From: Chloroflexota bacterium
Lineage (GTDB): Bacteria; Chloroflexota; Anaerolineae; 4572-78; J111
Length of the DNA: 64,000 nt
Assembly (NCBI GenBank): GCA_016860845.1
Contig: BOKF01000024.1
Span: 1-64,000, forward strand
Direction: 5' to 3'
Position 1 is the first letter of the stretch. Each line of letters starts with the position of its first letter. The notes beneath the pieces are model-generated. The model was not told where the DNA came from. It worked only from the letters and a program-made list of their open reading frames with translations, and searched no databases. This document shows positions 1-8,651 of this stretch, piece by piece. The position numbers were made by a program, and so were the translations under genes.

Positions 1-125
1 ATCATCCAATTGTTCTCACCGGCTTGATGCGTGATACGTGATGCGTAAGAAATCTTGCCTGGATACCATCACGCATCACGCATTACGTATCACGGACTTT
101 GGATAATTATTTTCTTGGAGTTGCC
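1..125 (+). mobile_element. MITE-like element, copy 1 (cut by window start)
   Basis: This stretch is the reverse complement of 46688-46830. It matches 124 of 125 positions with no indel; the single difference is near position 63. The first 18 bp of the element lie outside the window. It carries an internal imperfect palindrome built of ATACGT/ATGCGT-type units and ends in GGAGTTGCC. No coding sequence is present. Its right end lies 30 bp upstream of the start codon of the next gene. Confidence 0.8.
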
Positions 126-155
126 TATTAGAAAAAATTTGGGAGGGGGAAGTGG

Positions 156-1928
156 ATGAACTACGGCTTTGTCATCAACAATAAGACCTGCATCGGCTGT
201 CACGCTTGCAGTACCGCCTGTAAGTCAGAGAACGAGGTGCCGCTGGGCGTTTACCGCACCTGGGTCAAATACGTCGAGAAGGGCGAATATCCCCACAGCC
301 GGCGCTATTTCCAGGTCAGCCGCTGCAATCACTGCGCCAACCCGCCCTGCGTCCGCATCTGCCCGGTAACAGCCATGTACCAGCGCCACGACGGGATTGT
401 CGAATTTGACCCCGACGTGTGCATCGGCTGTAAAGCCTGTATGCAGGCTTGCCCCTACGACGCTATCTACCTTGACCCCGAAACCCAGACCGCCGCCAAG
501 TGCCATTTCTGTTCCCACCGCACCGACATCGGCCTGCAGCCCGCCTGTGTCGTGGTCTGCCCCACCCAGTCCATCATCGCCGGCGACCTGGACGACCCCA
601 ACAGCCACATCCGCCACTTGCTGGCCCATGAAAAGGTCAGCGTGCGCAAGCCGGAGCAGGGCACCGCCCCCAAGTTATTTTACATTGACGGCGACGACGT
701 CGGCCTGACGCCCACCGCCGCCCAGGCCAGCTTTATGTGGACGGACCTGGTTTCCGAACAAAGCGTGACTGCCTCAGCCAACGGGCACACCAACGGTCGC
801 TATGAAATCATCCCCTTGACAGCCGTTCAGACCGACCGCCAAAGTTTAATCGAAGCCAGAACCCTGGAAGCCGGCAATTCAAAATTAATCGAAAATCGAA
901 AATCGAAAATCGAAAATCGAAAATCCCTTTCCGGCGTGCCCATCCGCGCCCCCCAAGCACAGGGTATCGGTTATCACGGCCCGATCCATCTAGGCACGGG
1001 CCGTATCGCTGAGCATTTGACGCAGACCACTTACAACGCCCAGCACAAGATCCCCTGGCATTGGCCGGTGCCGGCTTATCTGGTGACAAAAGGCATCGGC
1101 AGCGGCCTCTTTGCACTCCTGGCTATTTTCTTTGGGCTAAACCTGGTTGACTTCAATCCCCTCTTGGCTTTAGTCGGCAATTTTACTTCTCTCCTGTTCA
1201 TCGGGATCACTACTGTTCTTTTGGTGATGGACCTCGATCAGCCGCTGAAGTTCTACACCATCCTGACCCGGCCACAGTGGCGATCCTGGCTGACGCGAGG
1301 GGCTTTTATCCTGATCGGCTTTACCCTCATCGCCGGTTTGTGGTTAGTTATTGAGGGCGCGGCCTACATGGGACTGGTAGACTCGGCCATCGCCGCGTTA
1401 ACCCGCCGGCCGCTGCTGGGGCTTGGCTTTGTTCTGGCTGTGGCTGCGGCCATTTACACCGCTTTCCTGTTCGGCCAGGCCGAAGGGCGCGATCTGTGGC
1501 AAAGCACCCTGCTGCCGGCCCACCTGGTTATCCAGGCAGTGATGGTTGGCTCAGCGACCCTGCTGACGCTGGGGCTTTGGGCGCCCCTTGCTCCGGCGAC
1601 GGCCACCACTTTAACGTGGATTTTTGGCGTATCGCTGGTCGTGGATCTCTTTGTGACCCTGCTCGGTGAATTTGGCATGCCTCACGCTTCCGAAGTCGCC
1701 GCCCGCGCTGCACACGACATCAGCCACGGCAGGTATCGAAACTATTTCTGGGCAGGTTCCATCGGCTTAGGCCATCTGGCGCCGCTGGTTCTACTGCTCG
1801 TTGGTGGTTTGATGACCCCCTCTCTTGCGACGGGTTTGCTGGCCGTTGCGGCCATAATGACCATTGTTGGCCTGTATTTGTTTGAATATGCCTTCGTCAT
1901 GGCCCCCCAGGAGATACCCAATTCATAA
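156..1928 (+). CDS. Fused four-cluster ferredoxin / NrfD-DmsC-like membrane subunit of a molybdoenzyme
   Basis: The protein should carry electrons between the neighbouring molybdopterin enzyme and the quinone pool. Residues 1-155 hold four Cys quartets (12/15/18/22, 57/60/65/69, 89/92/95/99, 116/119/131/135), the pattern of PsrB/DmsB/SoeB proteins with four [4Fe-4S] clusters. Residues about 290-585 are a polytopic domain of the NrfD/DmsC/SoeC type. In most systems these are two proteins; here they are one. The joint (residues about 160-285) contains a repeated IENRKSK segment encoded by a genomic repeat. There is no Tat or Sec signal before the FeS domain, so the clusters probably face the cytoplasm, as in SoeABC sulfite dehydrogenase. 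The ATG is preceded by GGGAGGGGG. The fusion could be natural or a readthrough of a former gene boundary; the frame is open throughout. Confidence 0.85.
   Translation: MNYGFVINNKTCIGCHACSTACKSENEVPLGVYRTWVKYVEKGEYPHSRRYFQVSRCNHCANPPCVRICPVTAMYQRHDGIVEFDPDVCIGCKACMQACPYDAIYLDPETQTAAKCHFCSHRTDIGLQPACVVVCPTQSIIAGDLDDPNSHIRHLLAHEKVSVRKPEQGTAPKLFYIDGDDVGLTPTAAQASFMWTDLVSEQSVTASANGHTNGRYEIIPLTAVQTDRQSLIEARTLEAGNSKLIENRKSKIENRKSLSGVPIRAPQAQGIGYHGPIHLGTGRIAEHLTQTTYNAQHKIPWHWPVPAYLVTKGIGSGLFALLAIFFGLNLVDFNPLLALVGNFTSLLFIGITTVLLVMDLDQPLKFYTILTRPQWRSWLTRGAFILIGFTLIAGLWLVIEGAAYMGLVDSAIAALTRRPLLGLGFVLAVAAAIYTAFLFGQAEGRDLWQSTLLPAHLVIQAVMVGSATLLTLGLWAPLAPATATTLTWIFGVSLVVDLFVTLLGEFGMPHASEVAARAAHDISHGRYRNYFWAGSIGLGHLAPLVLLLVGGLMTPSLATGLLAVAAIMTIVGLYLFEYAFVMAPQEIPNS
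885..926 (+). repeat. In-frame AATCGAAAATCG-type microrepeat
   Basis: Tandem units of about 10 bp (AATCGAAAAT) encode the LIENRKSK linker between the FeS and membrane domains. Related AATCGTAAATC units occur in non-coding DNA at 8534-8640, 27811-27895 and 35284-35320. Confidence 0.75.
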
Positions 1929-2020
1929 GCAGAAAGTAGGGACGCGAAGCGAGGAGTATAGAGTAGAGGGATAACTTCCCTAGACCCCTACTCCCTACTT
2001 CCTACTCCTTACTCCTATCC
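1929..2020. repeat. Purine/pyrimidine hairpin repeat between B/C fusion and molybdoenzyme
   Basis: A purine-rich arm with AGTAGGGA/GGAGTA units is followed by a pyrimidine arm of CTACTCC/CTTACTCC units, which can fold back on each other. The same unit type recurs at 12357-12427 and, inside genes, at 14311-14350 and 60301-60360. No T-run follows, so termination is not supported. Confidence 0.6.
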
Positions 2021-2030
2021 GGAGAGATTG

Positions 2031-5000
2031 ATGAAAGAAAAACTGACCCGTTTTCTCAATGCAGTGACCCAACTGAGCCAAACCCAACAGCCAGCCTTGG
2101 CCACCCCGGTGGGCCAAATGAAGGGAGACACCCCCCAAGTTGAGCCAATTGACCAGATAGCCGCCTCAGGACAAACCCAATCGAACGGCAATGCTGCCAT
2201 CTCTGATCTTCCAACCTTCCAACCTTCCCCCGGCCTAGCCAGTTACCCCCCGCCGGAAAAATGGGATGACTGGGTCGAGTACGACCCCAAGGTCTGGCCG
2301 AAGAAAAAACCTCGCAATTACATGCTCGTACCCACCATCTGTTTCAACTGCGAGAGCGCCTGCGGCTTGCTGGGCTACGTTGACAAAGAAACCCTCGAAA
2401 TCCAGAAGTTTGAAGGCAACCCACTCCACCCCGGCAGCCGGGGGCGCAACTGCGCTAAGGGGCCGGCCACGCACAACCAGATCTACGACCCGGAGCGCAT
2501 CCTTTTCCCGCTCAAGCGGGTCGGCCAGCGCGGCGAGGGCAAATGGCAGCGCGTCACCTGGGATGAAGTGCTGGACGATTTGGCCGGGCGCATCCGTAAA
2601 GCCTTTCTGGAAGAGCGCCACAACGAGATTATGTACCACGTCGGCCGGCCCGGCCACGATGGGCTGATGGAGTGGGTGCTCTTTGCCTGGGGCGTGGACA
2701 GCCACAACAGCCACACCAACGTCTGCTCGTCTGGAGGCCGTGCTGGCTATGCTTTCTGGATGGGCCTTGACCGCCCTTCGCCCGACCACGCCAATGCCCG
2801 CGTGATCCTGCTCCTCAGTTCTCACCTGGAAACGGGCCATTACTTCAATCCGCACGCCCAGCGGATTCTGGAAGGCAAGCAGGCCGGGGCCAAATTGATC
2901 GTCATTGACACCCGCCTGTCCAACACCGCCAGCCATGCCGACTACTGGCTGTCGCCCTGGCCCGGCACCGAAGCCGTCATCTTCCTGGCCGTTGCCAATC
3001 ACCTGATCCAGACCGGCCGGTACAACCGCGATTTTGTCCAGACCTGGGTCAACTGGGCCGAGTACCTGCGCCACGAATGGCCGGATGAACCCTGTACTTT
3101 TGAAACCTTTGAAGCCAAGCTCAAGGAGATTTACGCCGGCTACACCTTTGAGTTTGCCGCCGTTGAGAGCGGCGTCGAGGCAGATTTAATCCGCAAAGTC
3201 GCCGAGGAAGTGGGCCGCTGTGAAGGCAAACTGGCCGCTCATACCTGGCGCAGCGCCACCGCCGGCCATCTGGGCGGCTGGCAGATTGCCCGCGCCCTGT
3301 GGTTCCTCAACGTGCTGACCGGCTCGGTGGGGGTCAGCGGCGGCACCTCGGCCAGCGCCTGGGACAAATGGACGCCTCGGCCGTACAAGCTGGCGCCCCA
3401 CCCCAAGCGCTGGAACGAACTGACCTGGCCCCAGGAGTATCCCCTGACCTTCTTTGAGCTGAGCTACCTGCTCCCCCACTTTTTGAAAGAGGGCCGGGGC
3501 AAGCTTGACACCTACTTTACCCGCGTCTACAACCCGGTCTGGACCAACCCCGACGGTATGTCGTGGCTGGAAACCCTGACCGACGAATCCAAGGTGGGGT
3601 TACACGCCTGCCTGACCCCCACCTGGAGCGAAACCGCCTGGTTCGCCGATTATGTCCTGCCCATGGGCCACGCGCCGGAACGGTACGATACGATGAGCCA
3701 GGAGACCCACGCCGGAGCCTGGCTGGCCTTTCGCCAGCCGGTACGCCGGGCCGCTTTGGAACGGCTGGGCCAGCCGGTCGAGTACAGCTACGAAGCCAAC
3801 CCCGGCCAGGTCTGGGAGGAGACAGAATTCTGGATTGAACTCTCGTGGCGGATTGACCCCGACGGCGCGCTGGGTATCCGCCACTATTTTGAATCGCCCT
3901 ACCGTCCCGGTGAAAAAATCACCGCCCAGGAATATTACCGCTGGATGTTTGAAAACAGCGTACCCGGCCTGCCGGAAGCTGCGGCCAAAGAGGGACTGAC
4001 TCCCTACGAGTACATGAGCAAATACGGCGCTTTTGAGCTTCGGCAGGGGGCGGAAAAGCCCTACGCCCAGCCGGTGGCGGTTGAACTGCTGGAAAATGTC
4101 AAGACAGATGCAGAAACAGCTATCGTCTACACCCAGGCGCCGGCCAAACCGGGGGCCAACATCACTCCCTATCCCGCTTTCCCCGGCGACGAGCGAGGCC
4201 GGCCCATTGGTCTCAAGGTTGGCGAACAGGTGGTGCGCGGCTTCGATACCCCCTCCCGCCGCCTGGAGTTTTACTCCACCACGCTGCACGACTGGGGCTG
4301 GCCGGAGCAGGCCGTTCCCGGCTACATCAAGAGCCACGTCCACCCCGACCATCTCGATCAAACCGCCAACGAATTTGTGCTGCTGCCTACCTTCCGCCTG
4401 CCGACGATGATCCATACCCGCTCCGGTAACAGCAAGTGGCTGAACGAGATCAGCCACAAAAACCCGCTCTGGCTTCACCCGAGCGATGCACTGCGGCTGG
4501 GCGTCAATACGGGCGACTTGGTTCGGGTGACCACTGACATCGGCTACTTTGTCATCAAGTGCTGGGTTACGGAAGGAATCCGTCCCGGGGTGGCGGCCTG
4601 CTCGCATCACATGGGGCGCTGGCGGCTGCACGAAACAGGCATGGAACGCTGGTCGTCGGCCCTGGTGGATTTGCAGCCGGACGGCGAGGGCCGCTGGCGC
4701 ATGCGCCAACTGAGTGGGGCGCAGCCTTTTGAGAGCAGCGATCCTGACTCGCAGCGTATCTGGTGGCAGGATGTCGGCGTGCATCAAAACCTGACCTTCC
4801 CGGTCCACCCCGATCCGATCAGCGGCATGCACTGCTGGCATCAGAAGGTTAGGCTGGAAAAAGCGCCCGCCGGGGACAGCTACGGCGATATCTTGGTGGA
4901 TACGCAGAAATCTCACGCCATCTACCAGGAGTGGCTGGCCATGACCCGGCCCGCCGCTCAGGTGTCGCCCGACGGGACCCGCCGGCCTTACTGGTTACTA

Positions 5001-5156
5001 CGGCCCTTCCGCCCTCAGCGCGAGGCTTACCGGCTGCCGCCAGGTGCGGCCCAGGACGCTGCTGCGGCTGCGGTGAGTAAGCCCCAACCTAACGGGGCCA
5101 ACAGGCCGGAAGCAGCGTCCGCCGAAATTCCGGTTTCCCGGTTGCCTGAGGGGTGA
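2031..5156 (+). CDS. Molybdopterin oxidoreductase catalytic subunit, SoeA/PsrA type
   Basis: This is a large DMSO-reductase-superfamily enzyme (1041 aa). An N-terminal [4Fe-4S] motif C-x2-C-x3-C-x29-C (Cys104, 107, 111, 141) leads into the molybdopterin domains. Cys232, in VCSSGG, is a plausible Mo ligand. The C-terminal region has the dinucleotide-binding barrel around LPTFRLPTMIHTRSGNSKW. The first 95 residues are Gln/Pro-rich and show no twin-arginine motif, so the enzyme probably stays in the cytoplasm; SoeA sulfite dehydrogenases do this, whereas PsrA/PhsA are exported. The neighbours (FeS/NrfD fusion, SulP, YeeE, persulfide dioxygenase) favour sulfite or another inorganic sulfur substrate. 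Thiosulfate, polysulfide or tetrathionate remain possible. The ATG at 2031 is chosen over the in-frame TTG at 2028 because GGAGAG sits at 2021-2026. Confidence 0.85.
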   Translation: MKEKLTRFLNAVTQLSQTQQPALATPVGQMKGDTPQVEPIDQIAASGQTQSNGNAAISDLPTFQPSPGLASYPPPEKWDDWVEYDPKVWPKKKPRNYMLVPTICFNCESACGLLGYVDKETLEIQKFEGNPLHPGSRGRNCAKGPATHNQIYDPERILFPLKRVGQRGEGKWQRVTWDEVLDDLAGRIRKAFLEERHNEIMYHVGRPGHDGLMEWVLFAWGVDSHNSHTNVCSSGGRAGYAFWMGLDRPSPDHANARVILLLSSHLETGHYFNPHAQRILEGKQAGAKLIVIDTRLSNTASHADYWLSPWPGTEAVIFLAVANHLIQTGRYNRDFVQTWVNWAEYLRHEWPDEPCTFETFEAKLKEIYAGYTFEFAAVESGVEADLIRKVAEEVGRCEGKLAAHTWRSATAGHLGGWQIARALWFLNVLTGSVGVSGGTSASAWDKWTPRPYKLAPHPKRWNELTWPQEYPLTFFELSYLLPHFLKEGRGKLDTYFTRVYNPVWTNPDGMSWLETLTDESKVGLHACLTPTWSETAWFADYVLPMGHAPERYDTMSQETHAGAWLAFRQPVRRAALERLGQPVEYSYEANPGQVWEETEFWIELSWRIDPDGALGIRHYFESPYRPGEKITAQEYYRWMFENSVPGLPEAAAKEGLTPYEYMSKYGAFELRQGAEKPYAQPVAVELLENVKTDAETAIVYTQAPAKPGANITPYPAFPGDERGRPIGLKVGEQVVRGFDTPSRRLEFYSTTLHDWGWPEQAVPGYIKSHVHPDHLDQTANEFVLLPTFRLPTMIHTRSGNSKWLNEISHKNPLWLHPSDALRLGVNTGDLVRVTTDIGYFVIKCWVTEGIRPGVAACSHHMGRWRLHETGMERWSSALVDLQPDGEGRWRMRQLSGAQPFESSDPDSQRIWWQDVGVHQNLTFPVHPDPISGMHCWHQKVRLEKAPAGDSYGDILVDTQKSHAIYQEWLAMTRPAAQVSPDGTRRPYWLLRPFRPQREAYRLPPGAAQDAAAAAVSKPQPNGANRPEAASAEIPVSRLPEG

Positions 5157-5166
5157 GTAGAGAATC

Positions 5167-5213
5167 TTGACAAGGTTTGGCAATTAAAGGCATATTAATT
5201 CTCATAATGAGAA
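5167..5213 (+). promoter_or_regulatory. Promoter and palindromic operator upstream of the SulP gene
   Basis: TTGACA (5167-5172) lies 18 bp before CATATT (5191-5196). A perfect 15-bp palindrome, TTCTCATAATGAGAA (5199-5213), follows at once and would cover the transcription start, the position of a repressor site. The regulator is not identifiable from this window. Confidence 0.55.
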
Positions 5214-5238
5214 AGGATTTTTATCAGCGGAGGATGAA

Positions 5239-7398
5239 TTGGCGGCAGTGAGCCGGACGGCTGGGACCAACCCGATGCAGCATTGGCTGGCCGATACGCT
5301 GGCTTTCTTCTTCCGCCCGGTTGAAATTGTCCGTAGTTACCGCCGCGCCGATTTACGGCCAGACCTGCTGGCGGCGCTGACCCTGGCCATTGTCACCCTC
5401 CCCCAGGCGATTGCCTTTGCCCTGCTGTCGGATTTGCCGCCCCAGACCGGCCTCTATACGGCCATCGTGGCCTCCATTGTCGGCGCGTTGTGGGGATCGT
5501 CTATCCACCTCAACACCGGCCCGACCAACACAACCTCCCTGCTGGTGCTGTCCACCTTACTGGCGGTGGCCCAGCCAGGCACCTCTGATTACCTTGTTGC
5601 CGCTGCTCTCATGGCGGTGATTGTCGGCATGATTCGGCTGCTTATGGGACTGGCCCGGCTGGGGGTGCTGGTCAACTTTGTTTCGGATTCGGTCATCATC
5701 GGCTTGACCGCCGGGGCGGGCCTGCTCATTTTTGCCAACCAGCTCAAAACTTTACTGCGCCTTGAGGTTCCTAACTCGCCCTACTTTTTTGTGACCCTGT
5801 TCCAGATTTTGGAGCATCTGGGACAAACCCACGGCTTGAGTCTGGCCCTGGGCCTGGCTACTATTGGCCTCATCGTCGGGGCGCGCTGGGCCAATCCCCG
5901 CCTCCCCAGTCCGCTCATCGCCATCGGCGCTGTCACCGTACTGGTCGGTCTGTTTAAGCTGGAGCAGCAAGGGGTCACTATTTTAGGCGATCTGCCCCAG
6001 GGTTTTCCACCCCTGCTGAGTTTGCCCCTGACCGATTTTGCGCTCATCCAGAAGTTGCTGGTTGGTTCGACGGCGGTGGCGGTGATTGGCCTGGTCGAAG
6101 CCACCTCCATTGCCCGGGCGATTGCCATTAAAAGCGGCCAAAGCCTGGACAGCAACCAGGAGTTTGTGGGGCAGGGGTTAGCTAATATCGCCGCCGGCCT
6201 GTTTTCGGGCTATACCTGCGCCGGCTCGTTTACCCGCTCCGGGGTGAATTTTGCCGCCGGGGCGCGCACTCCACTGGTCAACGTCTTTGCCGGGCTGTTC
6301 GTTTTGCTGGCGGTGTTGGTCCTGGCTCCTTACGCTGCTCTTATTCCGCGCACGGCCCTGGCCGGCGTGCTGATGCTGACTGCCTATGGCATGATTGATT
6401 ACCGCCAGATGAAGCGAATCTGGCATGCCTCCAAAGGGGACAGTGTGATCATGCTGGCGACCATCCTGGCCACCCTGCTCTTGCCTCTGGAATTTGCCGT
6501 ACTGGCTGGTATTGTCGTCTCCATTGTTCGCTTTCTGGTCAAGACCTCCCAGCCGCAGGTGCTGCCGGTGGTGCCGGACGAGAACTTTCAACATTTTGTC
6601 TACGTCGAAGACCAGCCGGTCTGTCCCCAGTTGGGGATCATTTCGGTCAGTGGGCCGCTTTATTTTGGGGCCACGCAGCACGTAGAGCGGGCGATTCGGG
6701 CCCATCTCGAACAGCACCCCTCCCAGCAGTTTCTACTGTTACGCCTGCACTTGGTTGATTATTGTGATGTAAGCGGTATTCAGATGCTCGAAACGGTGGT
6801 GCGGCTGTACCGGGCGCGCGGGGGCGATGTTTATATGGCCGGGGTCCGCCGCCCGGTCAAGCGCCAGATGCAGTCCATTGGCTTCGACCAGTTTTTAGGC
6901 GCTGCTCATTTTTTGCAGCGAGATGAGGCTATTTCTCACCTGTTTCACCGGGTTTTGGAGCCGTCGGTCTGCATTTATGAGTGCGAACGGCGCGTTTTTG
7001 CCGAATGCCAGGCGCTGCCCAAATGGTCCTACGGTTCTCGAATTCCCGAAGCGGCCAGCCTGCCTGACTATCCCATCCAATCGTGGCTCCCCAGCGAAGT
7101 AAAGGCTCGCCTCCATCAAAATGGGGGCAGTCCGGCCATTTTGTTGATAGATGTGCGCGAACCGGCGGAGTATCAGCGGGGACACATCCCGCAGGCGCAA
7201 CTGCTGCCCATGCGCCAGATTCCCAGGAAAGGCCAAACCCTCCCCAGCGATCGCCTGATCGTGTTGGTCTGCCGCAGCGGGCGGCGCAGCCGGATTGCGG
7301 CGGGCATCCTCAAGGATATGGGCTACCCGGAAGTGTACAATCTGCAAGGGGGGATGCTGGCCTGGGAAGCAGCCGGTTATCCTGTGGCCGTAGAGTAG
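5239..7398 (+). CDS. SulP-family anion transporter with STAS and C-terminal rhodanese domain
   Basis: This is an inner-membrane transporter of the SLC26/SulP family (sulfate, sulfite or bicarbonate). Residues about 30-430 form the hydrophobic SulP core, including a PQAIAFALLSDLPP stretch typical of the family. Residues about 470-590 are a STAS domain. Residues about 620-717 are a rhodanese domain with the active-site loop CRSGRRS (Cys678). The rhodanese tail and the sulfur-gene neighbours suggest transport of sulfate or sulfite linked to sulfane-sulfur handling. Bicarbonate transport is the main alternative, since sequence alone does not settle SulP specificity. The start is TTG 5239, preceded by GCGGAGG at a 6-nt spacing; the later ATG 5275 has no ribosome-binding site. 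Confidence 0.85.
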   Translation: MAAVSRTAGTNPMQHWLADTLAFFFRPVEIVRSYRRADLRPDLLAALTLAIVTLPQAIAFALLSDLPPQTGLYTAIVASIVGALWGSSIHLNTGPTNTTSLLVLSTLLAVAQPGTSDYLVAAALMAVIVGMIRLLMGLARLGVLVNFVSDSVIIGLTAGAGLLIFANQLKTLLRLEVPNSPYFFVTLFQILEHLGQTHGLSLALGLATIGLIVGARWANPRLPSPLIAIGAVTVLVGLFKLEQQGVTILGDLPQGFPPLLSLPLTDFALIQKLLVGSTAVAVIGLVEATSIARAIAIKSGQSLDSNQEFVGQGLANIAAGLFSGYTCAGSFTRSGVNFAAGARTPLVNVFAGLFVLLAVLVLAPYAALIPRTALAGVLMLTAYGMIDYRQMKRIWHASKGDSVIMLATILATLLLPLEFAVLAGIVVSIVRFLVKTSQPQVLPVVPDENFQHFVYVEDQPVCPQLGIISVSGPLYFGATQHVERAIRAHLEQHPSQQFLLLRLHLVDYCDVSGIQMLETVVRLYRARGGDVYMAGVRRPVKRQMQSIGFDQFLGAAHFLQRDEAISHLFHRVLEPSVCIYECERRVFAECQALPKWSYGSRIPEAASLPDYPIQSWLPSEVKARLHQNGGSPAILLIDVREPAEYQRGHIPQAQLLPMRQIPRKGQTLPSDRLIVLVCRSGRRSRIAAGILKDMGYPEVYNLQGGMLAWEAAGYPVAVE

Positions 7399-7414
7399 GA
7401 CAGGTTGAGAATCC

Positions 7415-7467
7415 TTACCCATTCCTTACATTCCTCTTGTACAACTTTTACACATGCCGGTTATACT
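7415..7467 (+). promoter_or_regulatory. 11-bp direct-repeat operator and promoter for the yeeE pair
   Basis: TTAC occurs at 7415, 7426 and 7448, with a degenerate TTGT at 7437, giving a strict 11-bp period. TATACT (7462-7467) begins 14 bp after the start of the last repeat. The arrangement matches OmpR/PhoB-family activator sites that replace the -35 element. The same array precedes the gene at 8751. Confidence 0.65.
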
Positions 7468-7516
7468 CTGGGGAAAATTCTCAACTAAGCATAAAAAGGG
7501 AGGAGAGGATACTCAA

Positions 7517-7990
7517 ATGGATTGGATTTGGCAACCCTGGCCCTGGTATGTCTCAGGGCCGTTGATTGGCTTGATGGTGCCGGCCCTCTTGCTGCTGGCC
7601 GGGAAAAGCTTTGGCATCTCCACCAGTTTTCAGCATGTGGGGGCCATGTGTTCGCCCAACAGCAAAGCATCCTACTTTAGAGATTACGATTGGCGCAGGA
7701 ATCAGTGGCGGCTTGTCCTGGTGGTCGGAGTAATTCTCGGTGCTTTTATCGGCGCACAGCTTCTGTCGGTGGAGCCGGTTTCCTTTTTACCCGCCGACTA
7801 CTATAGCTGGCGCGGTTTGGCCCTGTTAATCGTGGGCGGCTTTCTGGTCGGCTTTGGGACGCGCTACGCCAATGGCTGCACATCCGGGCATACGATTACG
7901 GGCCTGGCCAGCCTGCACTGGCCCAGTTTGATCGCTACGATCAGCTTTTTTATCGGGGGACTGTTTATGGTTCACGTGTTAGGATTCTAG
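7517..7990 (+). CDS. YeeE/YedE-family sulfur transporter, first half
   Basis: This is a small polytopic protein (157 aa, about four to five membrane segments) of the YeeE/YedE (DUF395) family, which imports thiosulfate or related sulfur species. The family motif appears as GCTSGHTITG with Cys121, the residue type that contacts thiosulfate in YeeE. In many bacteria the transporter is split into two genes, as here with the next ORF. ATG 7517 is preceded by GGGAGGAGAGG; an upstream in-frame ATG at 7454 lies inside the promoter region and is unlikely to be used. Confidence 0.85.
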   Translation: MDWIWQPWPWYVSGPLIGLMVPALLLLAGKSFGISTSFQHVGAMCSPNSKASYFRDYDWRRNQWRLVLVVGVILGAFIGAQLLSVEPVSFLPADYYSWRGLALLIVGGFLVGFGTRYANGCTSGHTITGLASLHWPSLIATISFFIGGLFMVHVLGF

Positions 7991-8000
7991 GGGAACAACT

Positions 8001-8477
8001 ATGCAAGCGAGTTTCGAAGAGAACAACATGGCCGGTAATCCTGCCAGGGCAAGCGGCGATACCCTCGTTCAACAACTCTACGTGTTGATTGTCGGCGCGC
8101 TCTTTGGTTTGGTGCTGGTTAAATCCGAGGTCGTGTCCTGGTTTCGGATTCAAAAGATGTTCCGCTTTGAAGAAGCGCACATGTACCTGGTGATTGCTTC
8201 GGCGGTGGTGGTCGGTGCTCTATCGGTCTACTTGATCAGAAAGTTCCAGTTGAAAACGGTGGATCAGCAGGAAATCCAGATCGAAACCAAACCCTTCCAG
8301 AAAGGGATGGTTATCGGCGGGATTATCTTCGGCATGGGCTGGGCCATCACCGGCGCGTGTCCCGGCCCGATCTATGCCCAGCTTGGCAGTGGGGAATATG
8401 CCGCCGTGGTCACCCTGGGAGCGGCCCTGGCCGGAGCCTATGTTTACGCCCTGCTGCAGCCCAGGTTGCCCCACTAG
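8001..8477 (+). CDS. YeeE/YedE-family sulfur transporter, second half
   Basis: This 158-aa protein has about four hydrophobic segments and the second YeeE/YedE signature, TGACPGP, with Cys120. Together with the preceding gene (10-bp gap) it should form one sulfur-import channel. The N-terminal 25 residues are polar. ATG 8001 follows GGGGAA; ATG 8028 is an alternative. The function is inferred from the family. Confidence 0.85.
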   Translation: MQASFEENNMAGNPARASGDTLVQQLYVLIVGALFGLVLVKSEVVSWFRIQKMFRFEEAHMYLVIASAVVVGALSVYLIRKFQLKTVDQQEIQIETKPFQKGMVIGGIIFGMGWAITGACPGPIYAQLGSGEYAAVVTLGAALAGAYVYALLQPRLPH

Positions 8478-8533
8478 CCGAATCAGCCGATGGGTCAGTT
8501 GCTACTTCACACTGGCAAAGAATTATCAATCTT

Positions 8534-8640
8534 ATTTACGAATTACGATTTTGGATTTATACCGCAAGGGCATCCTTTAGGACGATTAGGATCAAGATTT
8601 AGCCTTCCTAATCGTAAATCGTCAATCTGAAATCGTAAAT
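8534..8640. repeat. AATCGTAAAT-family inverted repeat
   Basis: An arm with TTTACGAATTACGATTTT is followed by an arm with AAATCGTCAATC and AAATCGTAAAT, giving an imperfect hairpin of about 107 bp in the gap between the yeeE pair and the persulfide dioxygenase. A related copy is at 27811-27895. Confidence 0.6.
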
Positions 8641-8651
8641 GGGTTAGACCC

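Noticed and set aside
885..926. CRISPR-like tandem repeat
   Set aside because: The units are about 10 bp, directly adjacent, without spacers, and they are part of an open reading frame.
3600..4916. Minus-strand frame (438 codons) opposite the molybdopterin oxidoreductase
   Set aside because: Shadow of a well-supported plus-strand gene, with no conserved motif.
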